Source: Gammaproteobacteria bacterium UBA1119
Lineage (GTDB): Bacteria; Pseudomonadota; Gammaproteobacteria; Pseudomonadales; Azotimanducaceae
Direction of reading: 5' to 3'
DNA length: 31,472 bases
Assembly (NCBI GenBank): GCA_002313255.1
Contig: DCBA01000038.1
Location: 1-31,472 of the forward strand
Positions 16,102 through 23,940 of the stretch are shown here, one piece after another (position 1 is the stretch's first letter; each line of letters begins with the position of its first letter). A program made the translations under genes and the position numbers. The notes under the pieces are model-generated. The model worked only from the letters and a program-made list of their open reading frames with translations, was not told where the DNA came from and made no database searches.

Positions 16102-18189
16102 ATGCTGCAGTCTGACTACGATGAGCGCGTTTATGCCGGAGTACTGGGGAAGATCATCGGCGTGTATCTTGGCCGACCTTTCGAAGGATGGTCCAATGAA
16201 CGTATCGAAGAGTCTTTGGGGGATATCGAGTACTACGTTCATGACAAAGTAGGCGTCCCCTTGATCGTCACCGATGACGACATTTCGGGCACGTTCACCT
16301 TCATCCGGGCGCTTTCGGATTATCACTGTGACCCTCAGTTGACGCCTAAACAAATCGGACAAACGTGGCTTAATTACCTGATCGAAAATCGCTCAGTGCT
16401 TTGGTGGGGTGGTATGGGCAACTCCACCGAACACACAGCCTATTTGCGGCTTACGGAAGGTCACGATGCTCCCGCCAGCGGTTCCATGGCCCTCAATGGA
16501 CAGGTCGTATCAGAACAGATTGGCGCACAGATTTTTATTGACGGATGGGCCATGGTCTGTCCCGGTGACCCCGAATTAGCCGCGGATTTTGCCCGTCGGG
16601 CCGGATCCGTCTCGCACGACGGGGAGGCTCTACATGGAGCTCAAGTGATCGCGGCCATGGAGTCTCAAGCTTTCGTGGAATCCGATATCGATAAACTGAT
16701 TGACGTTGCCGTAGAGCTAATACCCGCGGATAGCCTAATCAGCCGAATGATCAGTGATATTCGGGAATGGCACAGCCAATGGTCGGACGACTGGCGAAGT
16801 TCGTTTCAAAAAATAAAAGAGCATTACGGTTATGACAAATACGGCGGCAACTGCCACATGGTTCCGAACCACGGACTGATTGTGATGGCCCTCCTGCATG
16901 GACGCGGACATTTCCAAGACTCGCTTAAAATCGTCAATACCGCTGGTTGGGACACCGACTGCAACTCGGGAAATCTCGGCTGCCTATTGGGTATTCGTAA
17001 TGGACTCGCCGCGTTCGATGAAGGCGTCGACTGGCGTGGTCCTGTATCCGACATCTGTTATGTACCCACGGCCGACAGCGGCGGCGGTGTCACCGACGCG
17101 GCGACGGAAGCCCGCCGCATCGCGGCGATGGGCCGAAAACTCAACGGATCTGAGGAAAAACCGCCTAAAGATGGGGCTCGTTATCATTTCTCCCTTCCTG
17201 GATCGGTCCAGGGTTTTCGCGGCCGAGAGTGCGTGGTGAATAACCTTACGACACCAACTGGGAACCGGGCACTTGCTGTTCATTTCGATGCCCTTCCGCG
17301 CGGGAAAATCGCGCAGGCCGTTACCGGCACATTCGTCGAATCACACGAAACGGCACGTTACTTTGAGCAACGCGGCTACGGCCTCATGGCGAGTCCAACG
17401 CTAAACCCCGGCCAAACAATTTCAAGCGATGTGCTCCTCTCAAAAGACGTAGAACACGCGATCGAGGTTGCCTTGTGTATTCAGGTCTTCGATCCAGAGA
17501 ATCGTGCAGTTACGGTCCGAGATAGTTCGATCAGCATCGAACCGGGGGAGATTAAAACGCTGTCATGGCAGATACCTTCGCTCGATGGCTATCCGATCGC
17601 GGCCGCTGGTCTAGAAATCGTTACTGCCCCCGCCGGCGGAATCCTATTCATCGACCGTTACGACTGGCGTGGAACACCCGACGTCGTTCTCCAAAAACGC
17701 AAGGGCGGGATGTGGCATCGCGCCTGGGTTAACGGGGTTGACAGCTACGGTCCGCGCAACCCCGAGAGCTTTCGACTCATCCAAAATCATGGGACAGGGT
17801 TACTGCTGTACGGCAGCCGAGATTGGAACGATTACCAAATGACGGCGGACGTGACACCACACCTCGTTGCCCGCTCCGGTATCGCCACACGGGTGCAAGG
17901 TTTACGCAGGTATTACGCGTTATTACTTAAACCGGGAACTGGCGTCCAGTTAGTGCGAGAGCTGGATGGCACCCATGTTCTTGCTGAAACACCGATGACG
18001 ATCGACAACTACCAAACCTACGAGCTTGAGATGCGTGTGCGGGGTAATCAGATTGAGGGGTATGTCGACCAGCAACGAATTCTCTCGGCGTCCGACGGTG
18101 AGTTGACCGAAGGCGGCATCGGACTCGTCATCGACACAGGGCGGACGGCAACGCAGCGCGTGCAGGTGAGTCCGCTAGACCGAGCGTGA
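16102..18189 (+). CDS. ADP-ribosylglycohydrolase family protein with C-terminal LamG-like domain
   Basis: A 695-residue protein from ATG 16102; an in-frame TTG at 16060 would add 14 residues. Residues 1-340 are an ADP-ribosylglycohydrolase fold. VYAGVLGKIIGVYLGRPFEGW starts helix 1, T57-D58-D59-D60 gives the first metal ligands, and TAGWDTDCNSG (D284, D286) gives the second Mg2+ cluster. GGMGNSTEHTAYLRL and the HDGEALHGA segment complete the cleft. A middle beta-rich region follows, then from about residue 572 (SRDWNDYQMTADV ... GIGLVID) a concanavalin/LamG-like beta-sandwich. No signal peptide is visible. Canonical members remove ADP-ribose from proteins or dinitrogenase reductase, but this long form is common among carbohydrate-active gene sets, so N-glycoside hydrolysis of a nucleoside or sugar is an alternative. 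Confidence 0.85.
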   Translation: MLQSDYDERVYAGVLGKIIGVYLGRPFEGWSNERIEESLGDIEYYVHDKVGVPLIVTDDDISGTFTFIRALSDYHCDPQLTPKQIGQTWLNYLIENRSVLWWGGMGNSTEHTAYLRLTEGHDAPASGSMALNGQVVSEQIGAQIFIDGWAMVCPGDPELAADFARRAGSVSHDGEALHGAQVIAAMESQAFVESDIDKLIDVAVELIPADSLISRMISDIREWHSQWSDDWRSSFQKIKEHYGYDKYGGNCHMVPNHGLIVMALLHGRGHFQDSLKIVNTAGWDTDCNSGNLGCLLGIRNGLAAFDEGVDWRGPVSDICYVPTADSGGGVTDAATEARRIAAMGRKLNGSEEKPPKDGARYHFSLPGSVQGFRGRECVVNNLTTPTGNRALAVHFDALPRGKIAQAVTGTFVESHETARYFEQRGYGLMASPTLNPGQTISSDVLLSKDVEHAIEVALCIQVFDPENRAVTVRDSSISIEPGEIKTLSWQIPSLDGYPIAAAGLEIVTAPAGGILFIDRYDWRGTPDVVLQKRKGGMWHRAWVNGVDSYGPRNPESFRLIQNHGTGLLLYGSRDWNDYQMTADVTPHLVARSGIATRVQGLRRYYALLLKPGTGVQLVRELDGTHVLAETPMTIDNYQTYELEMRVRGNQIEGYVDQQRILSASDGELTEGGIGLVIDTGRTATQRVQVSPLDRA

Positions 18190-18256
18190 TAGTTTAAACT
18201 GGGTCCGCAGTTACCCGTTCGACTGATGGGTAGAGCGTGCTGACGGAGGCTCGAAC

Positions 18257-18967
18257 ATGGATGGACAAATGAAGCGACAGCGGATGCAACCGATGGTGGC
18301 GTTTCGCGCGTTAAAGGCGTTGGTTGCGAATCCGCAAGATACGCCGAAAGTGTTCGACGTTATTCGAGCCCTCGGAGGACCGTCACTGGAACGCGGACTA
18401 CGTCGTTTCCGAATCACCGATTTTGGCAATCAAGTATTAAAAGACGACATCGACATACTCGATACACTGCAAAACCGTTCCATGCTTGGCGCCCTTCCTA
18501 ATGGATCGTTCGGCTCAACTTATTATCATTTCACCCAACGCGAGGCCCTCGCAGCAGATGGCCTAGTCGATGCCAGCGCGGTTGAGACTGAAACGTTCAG
18601 TCATCCGCACTTGGTGCGTTATGCCACCCGTTTACGCGACACCCACGATCTTTGGCATACCTTGACCGGATACGGACGGGACGAACTTGGCGAAGCATGC
18701 CTACTCGCGTTTACCTATGCGCAAACAAGAAATCGCGGCATCTTCCTCATCGCCATCGTTGGAGGTTTTAAACTCAGACAGGCCATGGGTCCGGGTGTAT
18801 TCAGAGCTTTGGTGCGCGCGTACCGAGACGGTCGTCAAGCTGCATGGCTTCCTGCCATTCACTTTGAGAGTCTACTTAGTGAACCCATCACGGACGTGCG
18901 AACGCAATTACGAATACCTGAGCCTGTTCCCTATCGCACGCTGATTGCAGCCTACACAGCTACTTAA
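18257..18967 (+). CDS. Coq4 family protein (ubiquinone biosynthesis)
   Basis: A 236-residue protein of the COQ4 family. The diagnostic zinc motif HDxxH-x11-E is intact: H130-D131-L-W-H134 ... E146 within TGYGRDELGE. The upstream segment LPNGSFGSTYYHF and the downstream LLAFTYAQTRNRGIFLIAI also match. Coq4 organises the ubiquinone-synthesis complex and has recently been tied to oxidative decarboxylation of the ring precursor. Its presence supports a proteobacterial host that uses ubiquinone. Its final 8 bp overlap the stop region of the convergent aminotransferase gene (18960-18967). Confidence 0.9.
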   Translation: MDGQMKRQRMQPMVAFRALKALVANPQDTPKVFDVIRALGGPSLERGLRRFRITDFGNQVLKDDIDILDTLQNRSMLGALPNGSFGSTYYHFTQREALAADGLVDASAVETETFSHPHLVRYATRLRDTHDLWHTLTGYGRDELGEACLLAFTYAQTRNRGIFLIAIVGGFKLRQAMGPGVFRALVRAYRDGRQAAWLPAIHFESLLSEPITDVRTQLRIPEPVPYRTLIAAYTAT

Positions 18968-20381
18968 TTCCAGATTCCGCCTTGACCGCCAGCGCGAAAG
19001 CTCTTACTGCCTCTGCCAATTCGCGTCGTCGCGCCGACCCTGTACTTTCAGAAAAGCAGAAAGAAAGCCGTAACTGGTTATATCCTGCTTGACGATTACG
19101 CGTACGCGCATCATCCGGATAGAAGTCGTACATGGGTACCACCACAACGCCGTATCGTTCAACGAGCTTTTGAATGAATGCATCGTCCGCAACGATGTCT
19201 GACTCGGCGAAGGTAAACACTGAAAAAAAGCCCGCCTCCGGTTGGGTCCAATGAAATTGATCCCGAAAATCCCCGAGTTCGTCTTCCAAACCGTCCAATA
19301 AAATTTGCCTATTCTCGCGGTAAACCGCCAATTTCTGCTCCGCGACCGGCCACAGCGACGCGCGTACCGAACCATCGTCCTCCCGCAACAGCGCTTCGAA
19401 AGAACGCAACGCATGGGGATTTTGAAATAACACGTCGGCGCTAGCTTCGGTAAGAAGTAAATCAGTCAAGTCAACATTTCCGCCGTCAGCAATTTCGATG
19501 ACGGCTTCGGTATATGCAAATCCTACGCGCGGCCCTGGCAATCCGATTTTCGACCCCGTGAAAAGATGAACCGTTTGGGTCGGATCAAGAGTGATAAATG
19601 GCATCGGCCGTTCGCTTGCTTCCGCGTAGCTGATGTAGAGATAAGGCGCGTCTTCGATCACGAGCACGCCCTCGTCCTGCGCAATCTTCAACAGCGCCTG
19701 CCGTCGTTCCACGCTAAACGAAAATCCCGCTGGATTGTGCCCGTCTGGGACGGTGTAGTAGAACGGCACGAAATATCCATCCTTTCTTGCTTGATTGATT
19801 TGAGCCCTAAATTGATCGGGATCCGGACCGTGGGTATCCATATCAACGCTGTAGATAGTGGCCATCTGATTGAGAGTGGAACGCGCCAAAAAACCCGCGT
19901 AAGTCGGCGCATCCGTAATGTAGGCCAGTCGCCGACCAGGACGTTCGAACGTCGAACACAATAATGCGATTCCGCCAGTTGCCCCGACGGTCGGAATGAG
20001 TCGATCCGGATTGATCGAGAGATTCCAGTCCGCGCCATAAACTGTCGCGAATGATTCCCTCGGACTCGCGGGGCCAAGCGTATCCGTGTAGGCGTACATT
20101 TCGCGCAAGAATTCCGGGGTCAATCCGGGTTCATTGACTCCATCGACTTTCCTTAAATGAGCAAACCAACGATCGGTCGCTTCAATGAAAGAAGTGGGAT
20201 CGGTTACCTCAGGATGCGGGTACCCTGCGCCCAAATGATGAATACGCAGACCTCGTTTTTCGGCTTGCGCACGCAATCCCGGTAGCGATGCGGCCATTTT
20301 TCGTGTCACCGATACGGGCTGAAGTCGAATATTTCCAGCCTTCAAATTCTTGACGTTCGCCACAGCTCCACCAGTTTGCAT
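18960..20381 (-). CDS. PLP-dependent aminotransferase, fold type I (class I/II)
   Basis: A 473-residue aminotransferase with standard fold-I residues: TVGATGGIALL (phosphate turn), N216-P217 in DGHNPAGFSFS, D244 in VLVIEDAPYLY, and the Schiff-base lysine K278 in LFTGSKIGLPGPRVGF. It resembles the catalytic half of MocR/GabR regulators and of 2-aminoadipate/valine-pyruvate-type transaminases, but has no N-terminal helix-turn-helix, so it is an enzyme. The substrate is not identifiable. ATG 20381 has AGGGTGG upstream. It overlaps Coq4 by 8 bp at the 3' ends. The neighbours do not reveal a pathway. Confidence 0.85.
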   Translation of the reverse strand: MQTGGAVANVKNLKAGNIRLQPVSVTRKMAASLPGLRAQAEKRGLRIHHLGAGYPHPEVTDPTSFIEATDRWFAHLRKVDGVNEPGLTPEFLREMYAYTDTLGPASPRESFATVYGADWNLSINPDRLIPTVGATGGIALLCSTFERPGRRLAYITDAPTYAGFLARSTLNQMATIYSVDMDTHGPDPDQFRAQINQARKDGYFVPFYYTVPDGHNPAGFSFSVERRQALLKIAQDEGVLVIEDAPYLYISYAEASERPMPFITLDPTQTVHLFTGSKIGLPGPRVGFAYTEAVIEIADGGNVDLTDLLLTEASADVLFQNPHALRSFEALLREDDGSVRASLWPVAEQKLAVYRENRQILLDGLEDELGDFRDQFHWTQPEAGFFSVFTFAESDIVADDAFIQKLVERYGVVVVPMYDFYPDDARTRNRQAGYNQLRLSFCFSESTGSARRRELAEAVRAFALAVKAESGIK

Positions 20382-20478
20382 CCAACCACCCTATTTTACG
20401 GTGATTGGCTGAGTTTGGTTTGCCCTTGAACAGAACGTCCTCGACAATGGGCCCAACCTAACCCGGAGGTTCGATTCC

Positions 20479-21558
20479 GTGTCCGAACAGATCACGACAA
20501 TTGACGAATTTGAAGACGAATACCGCAAGGGCATAGGCGTCACGCTCCCATCAAGGGGCAGCCGTGAGGCAAGCTTCGATAATATCCGCCGATTTGGTGA
20601 CGGCGTTGGTGACTACAATCCGCTATGGCGTGACGAGAGTCATGCTGCGGCAAGTCGCTACAAAGGCATCACCGCGCCGCCCATGTTTATTTACGGCGCA
20701 AGCCTCGGCATCGCCGCCGCGATTAACGGTGCCATCGACCCACGTCGCCTATCGTCGGCGAACTTTCCAATGAATTACGCCGGCGGTGAGATAACGTTCC
20801 ATCGGCCCATTTGGCTCGGCGATCGGATCCACGCCATCGAATCGATCGTTGACGTCACTCGCAAGCAAAGCGAACGCATCGGCCCTTTCCTCATTTGCAC
20901 GGCGATGGTGAAGTACTACAACCAGCGGCAGGAATTGGTCGCGACCAAGCTGACCAACATGGCTCGATACAAGAACCTCGGTGGTGGAAAGACCATCGAG
21001 TATGACCGTGAAACCAAAACCAACATCGTTGAAGAAGCACCTGATCCGTTGGTGTGGGAACGCGCGCGACGCAGTGCCGAACCGCATCCTTGGGAAGGCG
21101 TTCGCGAAGACGAAGAGCTTCCGACCCTAAATAAAGGAACCTATACGGTAACCGAACTCTTTTTGTTCACCCATGGAGTTGTCGGTACAGGAAGGACCCC
21201 ACGAGCCGCGCTCGAAGCCGAAGATTCAAAAGATCTCGGAGGTGGGGGCCGGTATGACAAGAAACACGCCCAAGAACGGCGCAACATGCCGGGGCAGTTC
21301 GACTGGGGACCGCAACGTGTCTGTTGGTTATGCCAAATGGCCACCGATTGGGGTGGCGACGATGCAACGGTCAAATCGCTCAACACGCGAGTCCGACATC
21401 CCAACGTGGTCGGTGACACGAACACCGTTTACGGGAAGGTTGCCAGAAAGTACCAAGCCGACGGAGAGCATCTTGTTGACCTTCAAATTTGGAACGAAAA
21501 TCAAGCTGGTTTGGCGACGGCGGAGTGCCTCGCAACCGTAGCGCTTTCATCATCGTGA
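20479..21558 (+). CDS. Double-hotdog MaoC/FAS1-like dehydratase
   Basis: A 359-residue protein with two hotdog domains. The N-terminal domain (about 30-170) has RRFGDGVGDYNPLWRDESHA followed by GITAPPMFIYGASLG, the (N/D)PxxxD...TAPP pattern of the N-terminal MaoC-like domain seen in FAS1-type hydroxyacyl dehydratases. The second domain (about 220-359) contains ELFLFTHGVVG and DTNTVYGKVARKYQADGEHLVDLQIWNENQAGLATA. The start is GTG at 20479, supported by CCCGGAGG upstream; no ATG is available. It likely dehydrates or hydrates a CoA thioester. Its stop overlaps the GTG of a 75-codon ORF (GTGA), which suggests translational coupling. Confidence 0.85.
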   Translation: MSEQITTIDEFEDEYRKGIGVTLPSRGSREASFDNIRRFGDGVGDYNPLWRDESHAAASRYKGITAPPMFIYGASLGIAAAINGAIDPRRLSSANFPMNYAGGEITFHRPIWLGDRIHAIESIVDVTRKQSERIGPFLICTAMVKYYNQRQELVATKLTNMARYKNLGGGKTIEYDRETKTNIVEEAPDPLVWERARRSAEPHPWEGVREDEELPTLNKGTYTVTELFLFTHGVVGTGRTPRAALEAEDSKDLGGGGRYDKKHAQERRNMPGQFDWGPQRVCWLCQMATDWGGDDATVKSLNTRVRHPNVVGDTNTVYGKVARKYQADGEHLVDLQIWNENQAGLATAECLATVALSSS

Positions 21559-21782
21559 GCTTTATTGGCCAATACGGCGATTTCAATTGGGAGATCGAAA
21601 ACGGCGAACTCACCGTCGAAAGCCGTTTTCGGAAAATCGGATTCTTAAAAAAGTACATGCACCCCATTCATGCCACGCATGCGGAACAAGCCCAGTATCA
21701 AGCCGAGGGGCGAATTAATTTGGATCGTGAAGAACTTGATCGTTTAATCGGCGAAAAAGGTACGCCGCTCACTCCATCATGA
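21555..21782 (+). CDS. Small hypothetical protein coupled to the double-hotdog dehydratase
   Basis: A 75-residue ORF. I place the start at GTG 21555, which overlaps the previous stop as GTGA. An upstream ATG (21489) in the same frame would lie inside the previous gene. The protein begins SFIGQYGDFNWEIENGEL, has a basic central patch (RFRKIGFLKKYMH), two histidines (HPIHATH) and a helical charged C-terminus. No known family is recognised. The tight overlap is the main argument that it is real; it may modulate the dehydratase. The frame lacks a separate ribosome binding site, which fits coupling. Confidence 0.5.
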   Translation: MSFIGQYGDFNWEIENGELTVESRFRKIGFLKKYMHPIHATHAEQAQYQAEGRINLDREELDRLIGEKGTPLTPS

Positions 21783-21788
21783 AGCTAG

Positions 21789-22104
21789 CTAACGCCCCAC
21801 CACTTCCACCGTTGATCCATCGGGTTCTTCCGTAACTACGATTTCACAAGAAAATTGACTAGTCGGCGATACGTCGCTATCGAACCCGAACATATCTCAT
21901 TTCATCTCACTTGGCAGACCGACTTTATCCATCCACTCGGCAGCCGCATACACATAGCCCGTTACTCAGGCGCAACATCCTATACATTCAGGATCGATTT
22001 CACCGTCACATTCCTACCTCTGCGATTTCTATCGCAATACCACCATCCTCCAGCGTTATTGGGACGGTCCTCCCGTCCAACGTCTGGAAATAAATCGTCG
22101 ATAT
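21789..22104 (-). pseudogene. Decayed adrenodoxin-type [2Fe-2S] ferredoxin
   Basis: The 350-bp gap between the small ORF and the metallopeptidase holds a broken ferredoxin on the minus strand. An N-terminal piece starts at ATA (22102-22104) and reads STIYFQTLDGRTVPITLEDG and then IAIEIAEVGM. A frame change and a loss of about 10 residues follow. The second piece (about 22005-21789) reads IDPECIGCCA, a TGA where the second cluster cysteine belongs, VTGYVYAAAEWMDKVG with Gly in place of the third cysteine, LPSEMK, another TGA, and finally FDSDVSPTSQFSCEIVVTEE to a TAG at 21789. Missing start codon, frameshift, two stops and lost cluster ligands all indicate a pseudogene. Family assignment rests on the order of motifs. 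Confidence 0.8.
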
Positions 22105-22134
22105 TAGTTTAGATTAGAACCACGAAAGGAGGCT

Positions 22135-23010
22135 CTATCGGACCAACCCACGGACCGGTTTTTCTTCAGACAGTAAACCAGTAACGCGATTAATGGCTCC
22201 TCGACGACTCCGCCAATCCGGAACATGTCTATCCATCAGCGCGTTGAAAACGGGCCCATGGTTCAGTTCAACAAGGTGGCAAAGTTCATGGGTGATGACA
22301 TAAGACGTTAGTTCCGGCGCAAGTTTGACCAAGTGCGTGTTGAGCGATATCCGACCCGATACGGAACAACTACCCCATTGGGACCGCATAAACGAATGTC
22401 TCCATCTCGGCGTTTGATTAACCCACGGAATCCGCGTTACGGCCTCTTCCATTGCCCGCGCGAGCACGGTGCCCGCCTGTTGGTTATACCAGCTCCAAAC
22501 GGCAGCCTTAGGGTCATCGCCGTCGCTGAGATGTATCCGTAATATTGGACCTTGGTCTTCAACGTAGCTTCCATCGTCTCGACAAAATTCCAGTTCTTTT
22601 GTCGTGCCTAGGAAGCGAATCATCGAACCCGACAGATAGTCCTCAGGATACCAATACGGAACTTCGTTCACGGCCCGCTCCGAGCGGTACCGTACCCATC
22701 GAGAATGATCCATAACTATCGAGCGGACCTCATCCAATAGAAGGCCTGGCGGTGCATCTACGCACACCGATCCGTCGGCTCGAAAACTCATGCCAACTCG
22801 TGTGCGTCGTCGCGTGTTCCGTCGAATTTCGACCGTGACCGGGAGCCCTCGAATATCTACCTGAAACCTTTCGCCCATCAATACCGCCGCACCATCCGCC
22901 CGCCATGGTATCGAGTTACCGTGTCGTTCTCGAACCGGAGTACCCATCTCTTCTAATCGTGCCGCATACCGACCCTTTTTAAGAACTGCGTGGACGCGCA
23001 TAATGATCAC
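22135..23010 (-). CDS. YgjP/DUF45-type M48-like metallopeptidase domain protein
   Basis: A 291-residue protein of the YgjP (DUF45) family. The zinc motif is H241-E-L-C-H245 with a further N250-H251 in ELNHGPVFN, preceded by the family's FMRSQWGSCSVSGRISLN block and SYVITHEL. The N-terminal half (VTVEIRRNTRRRTRVGMSFR) is the usual basic beta-rich part. Members are SprT/WLM-like metallopeptidases of unclear substrate; one archaeal relative was called a UTP pyrophosphatase. Starts compete: GTG 23010, ATG 23001 or Met45 (MGERF). None has a good ribosome binding site, so the first 45 residues are uncertain. The ferredoxin pseudogene lies just downstream on the same strand. Confidence 0.82.
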   Translation of the reverse strand: MIIMRVHAVLKKGRYAARLEEMGTPVRERHGNSIPWRADGAAVLMGERFQVDIRGLPVTVEIRRNTRRRTRVGMSFRADGSVCVDAPPGLLLDEVRSIVMDHSRWVRYRSERAVNEVPYWYPEDYLSGSMIRFLGTTKELEFCRDDGSYVEDQGPILRIHLSDGDDPKAAVWSWYNQQAGTVLARAMEEAVTRIPWVNQTPRWRHSFMRSQWGSCSVSGRISLNTHLVKLAPELTSYVITHELCHLVELNHGPVFNALMDRHVPDWRSRRGAINRVTGLLSEEKPVRGLVR

Positions 23011-23055
23011 TTGTCGGGCGGAAAGAAGGAGGTGATTTGTGATATTTAAGGTAGA

Positions 23056-23118
23056 GGGGTCGGGGGTTTAACTAACCGACCCCGCTCCAATCGGGCAGGG
23101 ACCCAAACGTCCCTGCCC
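23056..23118 (-). terminator. Tandem strong hairpins between NUDIX and YgjP genes
   Basis: Two strong inverted repeats fill the 111-bp gap. GGGGTCGG (23056-23063) pairs with CCGACCCC (23076-23083). GGGCAGGGAC (23093-23102) pairs over 10 bp with GTCCCTGCCC (23109-23118) around the 6-nt loop CCAAAC. The position just after the NUDIX stop suggests a terminator for that minus-strand gene. However, the only U-rich tail (TCTTTAAT) follows the second hairpin on the plus strand, so it may act in either direction. Confidence 0.6.
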
Positions 23119-23121
23119 TCT

Positions 23122-23868
23122 TTAATCGGCGCGCATTCTCGGCCGATTAGTTATGAACGTACGCTCAGCCTCGAGCGCTTTAACCAGATCTTGTACGCTT
23201 TGATACAACGAAAGCCTGTCAAGTTGTCTTCGGGTAACCGACATCAAACCGAATGCACCCGCGTCGGACTGTGATATCGCGTCCGCCGGTTTGATCCAAC
23301 GACTGTCCACAGTCTCGGCGTCATCGTGGCGTCCAACTTGTCTCGTGGGGGCTTCCGCAACAAAAAAGCGCGTGTCGAAACGCCTTGGGCTGCCCTGGGG
23401 AGTAATCCATCGTTCCCAGTAGTGCACCCGATCGACAGCCAAACGCAACTGTTCTTTTTGGCAGACGTCTGCAAGCATAATCTCGCGGTCATGGACTTCT
23501 TGTCGGTAATTAGCCAATCGTCTCTCCAGGTTGGTTTCGAGACGATCTAACCACGCGCCATCGCCGTCGTATGCAAGCAACATACCGGCTTCCTCAAAAC
23601 ACTCCCTAATGCCAGCGATCCAATAGCCACGCCATTCGTTACCAAGAGCACGTTGCTGTGGTCGTTGACTTGCCGACGGTCCTGTCGAAAGGGCGTCGTA
23701 CCGTTGCAGGTGGTCGTCGCCATCGACCCGGCCGCCGGGAAACACATACATCCCTCCACCGAAGACAGCTCGCGCAGTACGTCTCACCATGAATATTTCG
23801 AATGCGTCGATGGCTTCCCGCACAAGCACGATAGTCGCTGCGGCCCGTATGGGTTGCAGATAGTGCAA
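23122..23868 (-). CDS. NUDIX hydrolase (NUDT19/CoA-diphosphatase-like)
   Basis: A 248-residue NUDIX protein. The fold starts RAAATIVLVREA, then MVRRTARAVFGGGMYVFPGGRVD. After an insertion of about 30 residues the NUDIX helix appears as GIR88-E89-C-F-E92-E93-A-G95. The insertion between the GG strand and the helix is typical of NUDT19/NUDT7-like CoA or acyl-CoA diphosphatases; that substrate is an inference suited to this CoA-rich region. The only plausible start is TTG 23868, with GAGAAGAG immediately upstream; no ATG is in frame before a stop. It is divergent from the LLM gene at 23941 (72-bp shared promoter region) and followed by two strong hairpins. Confidence 0.87.
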   Translation of the reverse strand: MHYLQPIRAAATIVLVREAIDAFEIFMVRRTARAVFGGGMYVFPGGRVDGDDHLQRYDALSTGPSASQRPQQRALGNEWRGYWIAGIRECFEEAGMLLAYDGDGAWLDRLETNLERRLANYRQEVHDREIMLADVCQKEQLRLAVDRVHYWERWITPQGSPRRFDTRFFVAEAPTRQVGRHDDAETVDSRWIKPADAISQSDAGAFGLMSVTRRQLDRLSLYQSVQDLVKALEAERTFITNRPRMRAD

Positions 23869-23940
23869 TCTCTTCTCAGCCCCATTTCAAACCTGAGCTC
23901 GTGTATAACATACCGCTGGATGTTCGAGCGGAGATACGGG

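Noticed and set aside
21961..22005. TGA at the second cluster-cysteine position of the ferredoxin remnant, as a second selenocysteine
   Set aside because: A second TGA, a frame change, an ATA start and a Gly at the third cysteine all occur in the same gene, and no SECIS-like hairpin was evident. Decay explains it better than recoding.
21855..22112. Plus-strand 85-codon ORF in the gap after the small protein
   Set aside because: It has no ribosome site or recognisable motif. The minus strand there carries the ferredoxin remnant, so this is a shadow.
23653..23940. Longer N-terminus of the LLM enzyme at 23941
   Set aside because: The upstream frame is antisense to the NUDIX coding region and has no family similarity. 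A clear ribosome site supports 23941.
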